Program-made: the position numbers and the translations under genes
Notes under the pieces: generated by a model
What the model saw: the letters and a program-made list of their open reading frames with translations, nothing else
What the model was told of the DNA's origin: nothing
Databases searched by the model: none
From: Golubevia sp. BC0850
Lineage: Eukaryota; Basidiomycota; Exobasidiomycetes; Golubeviales; Golubeviaceae
Direction of reading: 5' to 3'
Assembly: GCA_012976225.1 (NCBI GenBank)
Contig: JAAVVG010000041.1
Coordinates: 24,316 to 88,315, forward strand
DNA length: 64,000 bases
Shown: positions 10,668 through 21,849 of the stretch, piece after piece
How positions within the stretch are numbered: position 1 is the stretch's first letter
Layout: each line of letters begins with the position of its first letter

Positions 10668-11466
10668 CTAATTAATTTGAAGTTTCATCTCTCCGTCCAT
10701 TTCTTGATCCATGTCTTGCTCAACTCCAGTCAGTGGATCCGGTTCAGAGCCTGAGATGTTATCTGCTCCCATGTTAAGTGGTGGTCCTACTTGTTCGTGG
10801 GTTTCTGGAAGTCCCATTGAGTTTTGAAGACCTTTTGTAAAGGTGGTTAAAAGAAAGTCAGGGTCGAAGGGCTGGAAGATTGAAGGCACAGAAGCTTACC
10901 TTGGGAACGTAAATCCTGGTCTTCTGCTGCTCTGGCTTGTGTTTTGAGTTGCTGTTGTGGCAGGAAAGGGAGAGAGAGAGAGAGAGAAAGAGAGAGGGGG
11001 GCAGGGGGAGAAGAGGGTGTAAGGCTCATCTCTAGTCAAGTCATCAGCTCCCCTCCTCAAACCATCTTTCAGACGAAACGATTGAAAGATCCACTTGTTT
11101 CTGTTCAAGCCGGCCTATCCATGTTTTCGCTGTTTCCCAAGCGTCCTACTGATTCGACCCACCCCCTCCACTTCCAGATCTTCTCAACCTTTGGCTCACC
11201 TCATCATCCATTCCAGCAACCTGTTCTCCTGAAAGCTGGCCACTGACTAACTGTCCAGCCAATTCATTATTCTGTTTGATAGCCAACCCTTTTGTCCTCA
11301 CGTCTTGCCTGTAAGGATTGGCAGTTTCCTCATCGTGAGCTTGATAAAGAGTTGCCTCGATCTCTGACGCTATTGCCTGTGACGTTCCAGAAGAACTTCC
11401 AACTGAAGATTTAATTGAATCTGCCAGGAACTTTGTTGATCTGTCTCTGATCGAATTGGCGTCCAT
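10668..11466 (-). CDS. TFIIS central-domain protein
   Basis: Three exons (11466-11200, 10951-10900, 10831-10668) give 160 residues. Residues ~5-85 match the TFIIS middle domain that binds RNA polymerase II: an early SIRDRSTKFLADSI, then ASEIEATLYQAH, YRQDVRTKGLAIKQN and LVSGQLSGEQVAGMDDE. The C-terminal third is acidic and Gln/Met-rich. Unlike true elongation factor TFIIS there is no N-terminal LW domain and no C-terminal zinc ribbon, so RNA-cleavage stimulation is not expected. It may be a polymerase-associated factor or a shortened relative. An ATG at 11526 would extend it by 20 residues but leaves only 11 bases to the NAA30 start codon, so 11466 is preferred. It is divergent from NAA30. 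Confidence 0.72.
10968..10997. repeat. GA-rich microsatellite in intron
   Basis: A run of about 30 bases of mostly GA dinucleotides lies in the first intron of the TFIIS-like gene. On the coding (minus) strand it is a pyrimidine tract just upstream of the 3' splice site. Confidence 0.8.
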
Positions 11467-11537
11467 CTTTGGTTGATTTGGTGTGAAGCAGGTATAGATA
11501 GGTTTTGTTTCTTGGCCACACATCAAGTTATGGAGTT
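11467..11537. promoter_or_regulatory. very short divergent promoter
   Basis: Only 71 bases lie between the chosen TFIIS-like start codon and the NAA30 start codon, so the two genes probably share control elements. No motif was recognised. Confidence 0.4.
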
Positions 11538-12985
11538 ATGAACCAAGATTTTGAGATTTCTCTTGTTAAGTATAGAGACGAGAAATCTCATCTTGAAATC
11601 ATCACAAGCTTGATTCAAGATGAACTCAGGTGAGCAGAAAGAGATACAACTTCAACAAAGGAGAGATGGAGATGCTCTCTTTCAACTCGCCCTTCTCTTG
11701 CCCTGAACACTCTCAAATCATCTCTTTTCACCTTCCCAGTGAACCTTATATCATTTATACTTACCGTTACTTCTTGAATCAATGGTTAGTTCAGCTTCCT
11801 CGAGCTCTCCATCCTTATTCTCTCTAATCTTACTTGCTTCTCCCATCAGGCCTCATCTCTGCTATCTAGCTTATGCCACCCCCAAGAATCCACCTGAGGA
11901 TTATATTTCTTCCTCGAAGACGATACAAGACTTGATTGTCTCGGAGCTTGAGGGAGAAGAGACAGACCAGGAAGAAAAGAGAGAACAGCCAGATTCGATT
12001 CCGATTGGAGTAGTAGTCTCCAAGCTCGACAGACATCTGAAGGGTGAAAGGTTGATGAGAGGATACATTGCTATGCTTAGTGTAGATCCGAATTGGAGGC
12101 GCCGAGGTGTAGGTGAGTTGAGTTAGTTCTTTGGAAAGGGTAAATCCTAATGGGTGGTTGTAAGCTCGGGAGGTCCTCTTACGTTGGCTTATAAGTCAAA
12201 CGATGGAACGAGAACACAACTCAGAAGTCTGAATGAAAGTCAAGGAGCTTTTAACGGTCTAGTATAGCTGATCATCGGCGTAAGGCTCTGCCGTCTTGTC
12301 ACTCACCCTTCTAATCTCCTTTCTCTGCCGATCCTCTCCTGTCCTCTTCTTCTCACAGCCAGTCTACTAGTTAGAGCCACTCTCAAATCCATGATTGGCA
12401 CAGGAGCTCAAGAAGTGAGTCTATGAGCTCCGGGAAAGTTACTTCAGACGCTCTCTCCAAATCTTCTTCGAAGCAGACTTCTCCGTACATCTTCCTCTCC
12501 TAATCTTGATGATTTGTTCCTCGCTGACCCGGATTCTTCTCACATTTCTCTCTTTCCAGGTGGTTCTGGAAACCGAGGTCGATAACTCTTCTTCTCTAGC
12601 TTTGTATGAACACCTCGGCTTCATAAAGGAGAAAAGACTTTATCGATTCTACTTGAACGGTGAGTGACTTCCTTCTAAATCTCTGGTATCTAAACCTGAG
12701 TTCAACTGAATTGGGAATGTTGACCTTCGAGAAGAGACAGAGTTCATGTCACTTGAAGCTCCCTTCTCCCAACATCTCTCCGTAATTCGATGCTGACTCT
12801 CCCCTTCCTTTTCTCTCATTGATCTTGTGATCTTATATCGATCCTTCATTTGGTTTGTTCTCTCAGGCAAAGACTGCTTTCGACTCGTTCTTCCCATTCC
12901 CTCAGCTTCCCCTCCCACCAAAGTAGCCCCCTTTCTGCAGCAATCTTCCTCGCAAGAAAACACTTTGGATAGGTCTGAATCATAA
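11538..12985 (+). CDS. NAA30: N-alpha-acetyltransferase 30, NatC catalytic subunit
   Basis: GNAT-family catalytic subunit of NatC, which co-translationally acetylates N-terminal Met followed by a hydrophobic residue. Six exons fit in frame (11538-11629, 11740-11784, 11850-12112, 12359-12414, 12560-12659, 12867-12985), giving 224 residues. Hallmarks of Naa30/Mak3 are visible: [45 protein letters not shown] (the RxxGxA acetyl-CoA loop), VVLETEVDN, then [23 protein letters not shown] 14-residue acidic insert (around GEETDQEEK) interrupts the usual spacing, and the Ser/Gln-rich tail is extra. Naa30 proteins are usually about 160-360 residues, so length is normal. Confidence 0.93.
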
Positions 12986-13318
12986 ACCCTGCCAAGCGAA
13001 CAGCAAAGGGCAGAACAAACTTCAGCCCATTCGACTGATTCGACTCCTCAGTCCTCGACGACTTCTTCTTCTTCTTCTTCAACCCTGCTCAATTCTTTCT
13101 TGCAAGCTCAAATAGACCATCTTTCGTGTACTGTACATCAACATATTCTCATCTATCACTTCATCATCTGCATTTTTCTCGCTCGTTCAGTGAACTTCAA
13201 TCGTCTAAGTACTCTGGGTCTGGATCCTTCTACTTGATGCGTAATAGGTTCAACTCCTTTTCCTTCGCAGCGGACGCCAAATCCGTTCTAGCTGTGACCA
13301 CCTTTTGCGCTCAGCCTT
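12986..13318. other. spacer between NAA30 and F-box copy 4
   Basis: This stretch of 333 bases is the convergent 3' region of NAA30 (plus) and the F-box relic (minus). No gene was seen. Confidence 0.5.
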
Positions 13319-14395
13319 TCAATTTTCCATTTCGTGAGAATCTTTTGGTAGCTGTAGCACTGCAAATGTTTTGATGATCTTGAAAGATTTTAGGAGAGCT
13401 GAATTCTTTAGCAGGGTAATCAGAGCTTCTTCGACGGATATAAAGTCAGTTCCGATCGCAGCCACTGAGTAGTCAGGATAGTACCCGTAATTATAGGCTA
13501 ATTCCAGGGTTTCTAAATTTCCAGATATGTAGCACCGGTTCGAAGTTCCTGACTGTCCTTTCAGATACTTTTCCAGTATCAGCAGAATCGAAGCTCCAAT
13601 TCTTAAATGATCTGGATTCCTAAACCCTTTCAATATTGCTATCAATTCCACACTGCTAGTTCTTTGTTCCAGAAGAGGGAACTCCGCAAACCCCAAGATG
13701 GACAGAGAAGTAATCGAGTTCAAACAAGACTTGAGACCTTGAAAGATTTCTAAAGTTGGATGGTCAGGTCTTGTGTTAGGATCTAGTTGGAACAGAAAGT
13801 CTCTTGATTTTTCGTAATCGAAAAAGCTCAGATTTACATCCCTTAGCCTGATGAAGATCGCTAATAGATCTTGAATTGTTTGGTCACCCTTCGAAAAGCA
13901 ACCCTTCTTACCCTTCCTAATTCTTTTAAAGACATAGATGTTCATAGACAAGTTCTCTACACCGGACACTAATCTGTTGGTTCTCACTAACTCTGCACTC
14001 TGGAAGTTGATTACAGAAGCGTCGTCGCTATTTGATGCTGAAATCGACGGAAGCGTTCTTAAGAGCTGAGAGGAACGTTAAAAGATAAAGAACTTGCTTT
14101 CCGGAGAATCTAGGAATGACGGGATTCCACTGATACGGTTCTTCGTCTCGCTCAACAAGTTGAACCGATTTGAGCGTCTCTATCTTTTCGGATAGAACTG
14201 ATTGGATGCCTTTGAAGATGTAAAACGGAAAATTCATGCCAGAACTAAATGATAACTCCTTCAATCCAGTGCGATGCTCTATTATTCAAGATCTTTTTGG
14301 CCAATCAGAGACGCAACGTCTTCATCTAATTCATCGAGATTTTTGAACTGTTGATTGCTTGTGTTCCCTCTCCTGATTGGGTCTTCAGGTGACAT
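13319..14395 (-). pseudogene. F-box/LRR-like protein relic, copy 4
   Basis: On the minus strand there are three pieces in different frames. An N-terminal piece begins at ATG 14395 (MSPEDPIRRGN) and stops at 14282. A middle piece covers about 14275-14028 (LKELSFSSGMNFPFYIFKG, then ETLKSVQLVERDEE). A long piece of about 222 codons covers 13987-13319 (LRDVNLSFFDYEK, NSITSLSILGFAEFP, NLETLELAYNYG). Spacing of Leu and phrases such as LKSVQL, SLSILG and LETLEL resemble the LRR-like part of the copies at 4.7-8.9 kb; no clear F-box remains. Stops fall between pieces, so a normal product is unlikely. Introns could join some pieces: a TTTCAG acceptor-like site lies at the second junction. Confidence 0.55.
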
Positions 14396-15044
14396 TTTAG
14401 CTATCTTCGAAGTCTGAAAAGAGAGAAGATAGAACCGTGGATGGTGGGGAAGGGGAAGAAGAAAGAAAGACTTTTTCCGATGCCCGAAGGGGCGCGCTGA
14501 GCCCCTAATAATCTGCTTGCCCTTTTTTGAACTCTTGCATATCATGCATCAACATCAAAGGTGAAAGAATTGTCGCAAAAGATAGAAAAGGTGGCAAGAA
14601 CTGAGACTATAGGAGAGAGTTATCTCTGTTCTAGATGCAACGCACCCGATTCTGATCCTTTCATCATAAACAGGAGACTTGTGCATTCGATGAGATTTAA
14701 ATGTTACAGCAAAGTGAAAAATTGGGGTAGAGGAACAGAGAAGGGCAAAGAAAAGAAAATATTAGAGAGGGGTTTTTAAAGATTGATTGAGTGAGAAGAG
14801 AGAAAAGCATGTGTGAAAAGCAATAATCTTTTGGTGTTTTGGTTTTAGAGAAATGAAAGATGAGAGTGAAAATGCACGATGATTTGGGGATCGACCTGAG
14901 AAAAACATGTAAGGGGGGTTAGGGGAAATTGAAAAAAGAGGCTAAGAAAGGTGGCAAGAAACGGTGACAAGATGAGGCAGAGAGAGAAAAGGGCAGAGAA
15001 GAGAGGAGAAAGAAAAAGAAAGAAGAACTGGAAGAGACAGAGGT
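14396..15044. other. spacer, no gene seen
   Basis: About 650 bases between the F-box relic and the stop of the large Ser-rich gene, purine-rich on the plus strand. It contains only short, uninformative open frames. Confidence 0.45.
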
Positions 15045-18000
15045 TCAAAGATCCATAACTGCGACGCTTGCTGCAATGATTATATCCGCGATTCCAGCCA
15101 TAGGGTCGAGATTTGAATTTGTTTCCTCTCCAATCAAAGCTGTACTAGCAGGTCCATCGGCCAGATTCAAGGCTTCCCAACCTTCCGGCACCAACTCCAA
15201 TCCTCTCTCACAATCGCACATTCCAAGAACTATAGGAAAGGAACTTGGAGCTGGAAGGCTTGAAGATTGTGTTTCATTGGTCGAGAAAGGAGAATCCAAA
15301 ACCAGGGCAGTGATACGGAAAGCCTCGATGCAGGATTTCCTTCTGCTTGGAAGTCTGCACCTATCCCACTCTAGATTGGAGTTGATTCGATCTCCATACT
15401 TGGCTTTACGAGGAGTTGCTTGGTCTCCAGAGTGATGAGAGCTGTGTGAATTTGGATTTGCACCTCCTAAAGAACTTGAACTGGAAGAGAGCTCTCTGGC
15501 CGCCAGAGCAAATTTTTTCATGAGACCAAAGGAGTGAGGACTTGGACTAGAAGAGTGGGCGTGCCAGAGTTGAGGATGAGAGTGAGAACTGGAGGCTGGA
15601 GTCTCTGGATTGAAGCTCGAAGCATCCGTGGTCGGAGAAGAGGAGGAGCCGGCGACGCTTGGAGAGGGGGCAGCTGCAGCAAATGGAATGAAAGAGACTC
15701 TTAGGTAGCGAAGTGACTTGTGATTCTTCTCCTTCTCTGAAGATTCGCTTGTAGTACTGAATGAAGGGAATAGAGGAAGTGGCAACAGCATTGTGAGGGC
15801 TTGATTTGGAACTCCTTCAAGACCGAGAAGGCTGGGATCGAGGTTGAAGGAATCAGTTGGCTGTTGAGAGATCTTTCTACTTCTGCTGACTTGCTGTTGA
15901 AGTTGGGCTCTGGAAGCATCGGTGGAGGCAACGATAGAAGCTTTGGAGGCTCTTGAACTGCTAGGCTTCGAACTCTTTGCTTTTGGAGCGAGACCGCTGA
16001 TCTCAGACTCTGGCCAGCCATGCAGCTTGCCAATCGAAGTCAAGACGGCTTTCTCGTCTTCATTGAGACTTCTCTTGACGCTCCGTCTCCTTGACGTCTT
16101 GCTTCCCTCGTTCTTGATGCCAGAGTGAGAATCACCCAAAGGCAACCTTTCCTTCTTTCCATTTGCTCTCAATATCTCTTCGTCCAACCTTCTATCGTAT
16201 CCTTCACCAACTCTGGAATTAGAAATCCTGCTCTGAGATTGTTTGAGATTGAGGTTGAAGTGAGGATCTCTGAGTTGAGCTCTTTGCAGCTCAGCCGCCT
16301 GGAAGGTCTCGACACTACCAGAAGGACTTTCAGGAGCAGTGTCAGGTCTTCTAGAAAACCTATCCAAGGGGTTGCTTGCTCCCATTCTTGAATGATGATT
16401 CTCGTTCGGTGATCTCAGGAATTCTGCAGTGTCAGCATCTGCATCGAGCATCGAGATCGAGTAGGCGAAGGGAGATTGGAAGGCACCGTGTCCAGCCTCG
16501 TCAGATTCCACCGAAGGACTGGTAGTGGTTGATTTGCCTCTCGATGATGGGGAGCCGACACCGAAAGCTGGAGGATCCTTGCTGACCTTCTTTTTGAACC
16601 AGTCGCTGAGCCTCTTGTCCCTCTTGGAAGTGAGCTGGCTCGTTCCATTGACATCCTTTGAGACAGGGGCTGCTTTGGATCTGCTGCTGATGTTAGTAGA
16701 AGGACTGGAGGAGAGTTGCATGCCAGAGCCGGAGCTTGAAGATGGTTTCACTTCTCTCGTCCTCTCGAATCCTGCTGGAGTCGTCTCCGCTCTGCTAAGG
16801 CTCGAGAACTTGGCACTGTCTAGACTCCAATCGACTGGAAGATGAGAAGAGGAAGAGCTTGAATCCAAAGGATCTACTTGTCCCAAGCTGGCTACTTGGA
16901 TCGAAGAGCGAGGTGAAGGCTCTGTGAACTCGGATCCCGAGGTCTGGCGTTTGGGTGGATCCATGAAAAGCGTGTAGTCCTCGAAAGGAGATTTCACTTC
17001 GCTTGGAAAAGCTCGAGGAATGGAGTAGCCGCTGAAAGAGGAGGGAGCAGGCAGGGACATTGGAGACTGATCGACCGCAGAGTTGGCTACTAGGTGAGAG
17101 GATGGAGCTTGAGAAAGGAGGTCTTCGCGGGAGAGATGAGATTTAAGTCCTTCAGTCTCGAGGAAGAGCCTTCTTGGAGGTAGACTCTGCCTGTTGCCTT
17201 TGACTCCTGCCGATACCAAAGCTGCCGTGGTGACAGGCTTAGGAGTAGTGACGCCCAGGCTTTCGTGACTGTTGCTCTTGCCAAGACTTGGTCTTCTGCT
17301 CTCCGTATCTGCAATCAGAGGGGAAGAAGATCTGAGTTGCATCTGAGCAGCGACGGCTGGAGGTAGATCCGAACCTCTTCTGGCAGAAGGCCAAGTGACT
17401 CCGTCCGAGAGGCCCCTGTCGTTCGGTCCACCAGGTAGAGAAGGTGCGAAGTCATCTGGACGATTCGAAGCTGGACCTCTTAAGGCGGGCCTCGATCTAG
17501 TCTTGCGTATCTGCCTGATCTTCTCTGCTGTTGGAACGACCGTGTCTCTCCTTTGATCCAATTGAGCTGAAGCTCTTGCAGCAGCCAATTGTCGATCCAG
17601 CTGATCCGCCGTAGAATTGAAGAAAGGCGAGCCGCTGGTAGAGATTGAGGGTGAAGAGTTCGAACTTGACATCCGACCTGAACGCGAATCCACCGAGCTC
17701 CTGTGAATCTGAGGACTTGAAAGAACGAAGGTCTGATTTGGTGAACCATGTCCAGCTTTCAAGAATCTGAGCTCGAAGTTGGCTTTTCCAGAGAACGGAG
17801 AAGGTGCTGCATCGGTGTCTCTTCTCGAGGAAGGATGATCGGAGACGACGATGGTCCGCAGAGCCGCGCGAGCAGCTGAAATGGCAGTAACGTTGATGGA
17901 GGAAGAGGAAGAGGAGGAAGATGGTGGCACTGGGAACATGAGAGACGAGTCTAGAGCAGCCGACTCGTCTTGCCAAGAGCTGTCATCTGAAGAGAGTTCC

Positions 18001-20048
18001 AGAGAAGGAGCTACGATCCACTTCCTCTGCCGCTTCATGCTCCTAGCGACCTCCCACCCAGCACGTCTTCCAGCAGAAGTGAGGTCTTCTTTCTTCTCTT
18101 CTGAATCTTCCTCGTCTTCGGTTTCTTTCTGCTTGAGGTCTTGCTCCACCGCCAAGCTCCAGCCTTCCCAATCCTCGGCAGAACCAACATCGATTGAGTG
18201 TTGGCCCATTTCATCTATCGAGATGATCTCGAACATTTCCATCGGGTCTCTGTTGGAAGCTAGTAGCTTGCCCCAGCAGGAGGGAGTAGACATTGAAGTG
18301 TCTCCCTCTGTGGTGTTACCGAGATTGGAAGCGGAAGTGTTGGAGGAAAGACCGAGACCGACTCCAGGCCAAGAAGAAGCTGAGGGTCCAATGTAGTCCG
18401 CAGAAGAGAGAGATGGAGTGGCAGGTCGTGATCCGCTCCTTGAAGTCGTTCCAGTTGCTGATTCTCCAGAAGGACTGTTAGAGCTGGCGAAGTCCTTGTT
18501 TGGATGAGCGAGGACTCCAGCCCACGGAGCGATTCCCAGACTAGCGAATCCTCCGAGCAGCTGAGGATGACTCTCTGCGTCTGAAGAAGGCAGCTTGGAG
18601 AGGAATTGCGATCTGGATGGCATGGTTGGAGATGCGGTGGAAGCTGAGATGCCTCTGCCTTCTTGATGATTAGAACCCTCTCCGACTTGACTTCGCTTCA
18701 TACTCTCTTCACCCATTCCCATGATCTCTCGACTGTCGACACACTGCTCTCTAAGATGAGCTGTAAAGGAGTCTACGTCTTGCGTCCTCTTGTCTTGGTT
18801 GGCAGTTGGAACATTCAGTCGAGCTGGAGATCGATCTAGAAGCGAGCTCATTGACGAACGAGGAGGAGAGGAGACTTGAGACAGTTGCGTTTCAAAGTTC
18901 GACCTCTTGGATTTGGGGTGAGGTCTCGAAGATGAAGTAGAGCTTGATGGGTCGTAAGTTGAAGGAACTCCTTGCCACCCTGATTGAGAATAGCGATCCT
19001 TGGGAATTGAGGTTGGGCTCACTAGGCTCGCCACAGGCGATAGAGTGGAGCTAATCTCTTCCTCAGGCCTGACACCTAGATCCAAACCTTCTAGATCCAG
19101 CCTTAGAGATTGATCTGAGTAGCGTTTGATCGGATCCTTGGAGTGGGACTTCCAGCCATTCTCCCCAGCTGCTCTCTGCATCTCCAGCTCTTGCTGCCTG
19201 TTTCTATCCCTAGTGTCCTCTGGACTCAGACTTGAGCTGAAGTCATCGTCTTGCATTTCCCAAGGAGTGAGTAAGCTCTTCTGCTGCTGAGAGAAACCTT
19301 GACTTGGAGTGTGTCGATGTCGATGATGAGAGGAAGGAACAGCAGTAGAAGCAGAAGACCTCCTCCTCTCTGGGTTGAGTTGGTCCTTCTTAAGACTCGA
19401 GTGAGATCTAAGTCCTTCTGCTTCTTCGTCTGTTCCCTCCGATACAGAGGTGTCTTCTTCGCTACTTTCTGGAGATGGAGGAAAGAGTCCCGGGTAGGTG
19501 GATTGAGGAAAGGTCGAGGGAGATCTTGGATCTTTGATGGTCGTAGCCGATGGGATAGTAGGAAAGAGGACCTCTTCCGATCTTGGTATCATGGACTTGG
19601 ACGAAGGATAGCTGCGGAAGTTGCAGATAGAGAAGAGAGGATCGATTGGCATACATTCACCACTTGTTCCATCTCCCCCGTTCAACTCTGATTCAACTCT
19701 GTCACGCGTTACTCACCTTCTAAATTCAGAGGATGAGGATTCCCAAAAGTTGAAGCTACTCTCAGGAGGAGTGGTTGGAGAGAATTTGACGAGTGAAGAC
19801 CTTCTTTGAGATTGTGGTTTGAGTTGCTGAATCGAGGTGGTGGTTGAAGATTTGGCCTTTGACTGTTTGCGAGTTAAGAAGTCAGTTGCTTTTGATGAGA
19901 ACCTTTTTGTAAGGATAGAAGTTTGAGCTTCTTGAGGTTTAGAAAGGACGAAAAGCTGGGTTGGTGGAGAGAGAGAGTGATTGGGAGCGGGAGTGGATCG
20001 AGGTGAGGAAGGATAGTTAGAGGTGGGGGTTTTGGGCAAATAGCTCAT
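15045..20048 (-). CDS. large Ser-rich protein of unknown function
   Basis: Two exons, 20048-19717 and 19611-15045, join in frame across an intron (donor GTGAGT, acceptor CCGCAG), giving 1632 residues. Most of the protein is low-complexity Ser/Pro/Asp and probably disordered, with many SP and RS sites as in phosphorylated signalling or cell-polarity scaffolds. A few denser blocks look folded: CWGKLLASNRDPMEMFEIIS with SAEDWEGWSLAVEQDLKQ around residue 600; KRDKRLSDWFKKKV around residue 1130; and the C-terminal ~200 residues, from LTMLLPLPLFPSF and LRYLRVSFIPFA through AFRITALVLDSPFS and VLGMCDCERGLELVPEGWE to a small-residue-rich end. I do not recognise a named family. An in-frame ATG at 20204 would add 52 residues with a strongly hydrophobic stretch (LFLFCLLWILLS), a possible membrane anchor; which start is used is undecided. 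Confidence 0.75.
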
Positions 20049-20129
20049 CGTCGTGTCCCAGCAATGGCAGCAGAGAGGCCAACTGCAAATTGAAAGAAGA
20101 ATCCAAAGCAGGCAGAACAGAAAAAGAGG

Positions 20130-20147
20130 AAGAGAGAGAGAGAGAGA
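20130..20147. repeat. GA dinucleotide microsatellite
   Basis: A short run of GA repeats lies upstream of the preferred start of the large Ser-rich gene. If the longer start at 20204 is used it encodes part of the Leu/Ser hydrophobic stretch. Confidence 0.75.
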
Positions 20148-20204
20148 AGAGGAGTATGACAAGAGAAGTTGCATCTTCAAACCTCTTTGTACGCTGAGCT
20201 TCAT

Positions 20205-21849
20205 CCATTGATTGAGTCTAGCTCTTTTCTCTCCTCTTCTGAACTCCTTCTCCTTTCCCTTTCCGCCGTATTTTTATTTCACGCACAAAGGCGGGTGGCG
20301 AGAGTTCTCTCTTCCTCCTCCCAGTCCAAACTCCTCCTCCATCTCAGCCAGATCCGTTTATAGAAACCTTCTTCCCACCATCCACATCGCGCTCTGACAC
20401 TCACCTTGAGTTCACTCTGATTATGTATGGATTACTGATTTTGCGTTTGGGAAAGGCAAGAGATGAGAGAAGTTGAAGGGAAGACGTCTACTCTATGGAT
20501 CTTTGTTCTTGCAGAATGGGTGTGCTTGAGAACAAAGGGAGTTGCTGAACTCCTGATTGAAGTTGTGAAGATGCGATTCCAATAAATCAAAAGAGGTATC
20601 TTTTTAGGAAAAGAAGAGGAAAGAAGAAGAAACTTGAAGGCAGGACTCAAATCATGATTACAATTTTGAAGAAGGATGGACAACCCAGACTTAGCTGGGA
20701 TTGAAATCCCCAAGTAGGCAAACAAGAGACGACCCTCAATCATTTCAGAAATGCGTTCTGTTTGTCTGCAATGTTTTCCTCCTACCCTCAATCTAGAATT
20801 GCGTCTTTCGTTACCCCTGCGGACCGAGTAGGTGGCGTAGGCCAGAAATAGTTTCTTTGAGAGGGTAGGTTCTCTTCCTATACAACCCATCCTTCAAAGT
20901 TTCAAAGTTCTCTCATTCCCTCTCTTTATCTTTTCGGCCTCTTTGGTAGATCTGCATATGGAAATTCAAGATTAGGAGAGAGAACTCTTGACGATGGAGG
21001 TGGAAGAGGGCTAGAAGTGGGTTAGAAGAGGCGGCTTCTCTCTCACACCCCTGGTTCAAATTCGAATTGCCACCTTGATCGAACACAGACCTCTTTCGGG
21101 ATTTTTACTGTAATATCGATCAGATCGGTGTATTCTGGATAGTTGATAGGAGTCGTGGAGGGCTTTGTCTTCTATGTAAGGCGGCCCCACCCATCCTCTC
21201 TCGAAAGGATCTTAAAACTTTAGAGTCTCTATAGATTGAAAGCCAAGATCAATCTGGAGAGTCTGGTTCAATGAATTTGTCAGGCACGATCATCAGAATC
21301 GACCTGCCGTGAGATTTTGATGTCCTACAGGCCATATCCATCGCACCTTTTTTGAGGTTGAGCCTTCCAGCTGCCAGCTGCCAGCTTTGAAAAGGGAAAA
21401 GAAGGGTGGCTCTTCAATTAACTGATCATCAAGACCAAATAGAGCGCATCCTACTGTCAGCTGGATAGGCATGTCGCCATCTGGGCTTGGGTGGCAAATC
21501 GCAGATGCTGAACCGACCTCCATTGCCTATCCTCTTTTCAGAACATCCTCTGACGGTTGAGTCACTCAGATTATAAAAGAACCTGGAATCATTTCGCAAG
21601 ACTTGACTCGACCCTGCAAACATCTCTAGCAAGAGAGACATCTACGGTCGACGACAATTCCGTGTCGACAGTTTGACTTTCACTAACGAATGGGAACGTT
21701 TAGCAAAAGAAGAAACGTTGTATTGAGAGACGAAGAAAATGCGGAGATGAAACCCAATAGGTGATGAAAGAGAACAAGAAAATTCGTTAAGACGGACAGA
21801 GATCGTTAAAAAAGAGAAGAAGAACTTGGTTCAGATGGTGAACCAGCTA
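20205..21849. other. long spacer without recognised gene
   Basis: About 1.6 kb separates the large Ser-rich gene start from the peroxygenase stop. It has only short open frames (for example on the minus strand at 20890-20432 and 21641-21293) without recognisable content. Presumably it holds the promoter of the large gene and the peroxygenase 3' UTR. Confidence 0.45.

Noticed and set aside
17851-18396. Plus-strand open frame of 181 codons within the large Ser-rich gene
   Set aside because: Antisense shadow of a low-complexity coding region, with no recognisable domain.
20432-21641. Minus-strand open frames of 152 and 70-76 codons in the spacer before the peroxygenase
   Set aside because: Composition is not protein-like, no splice partners restore a sensible model, and no motif is recognised.
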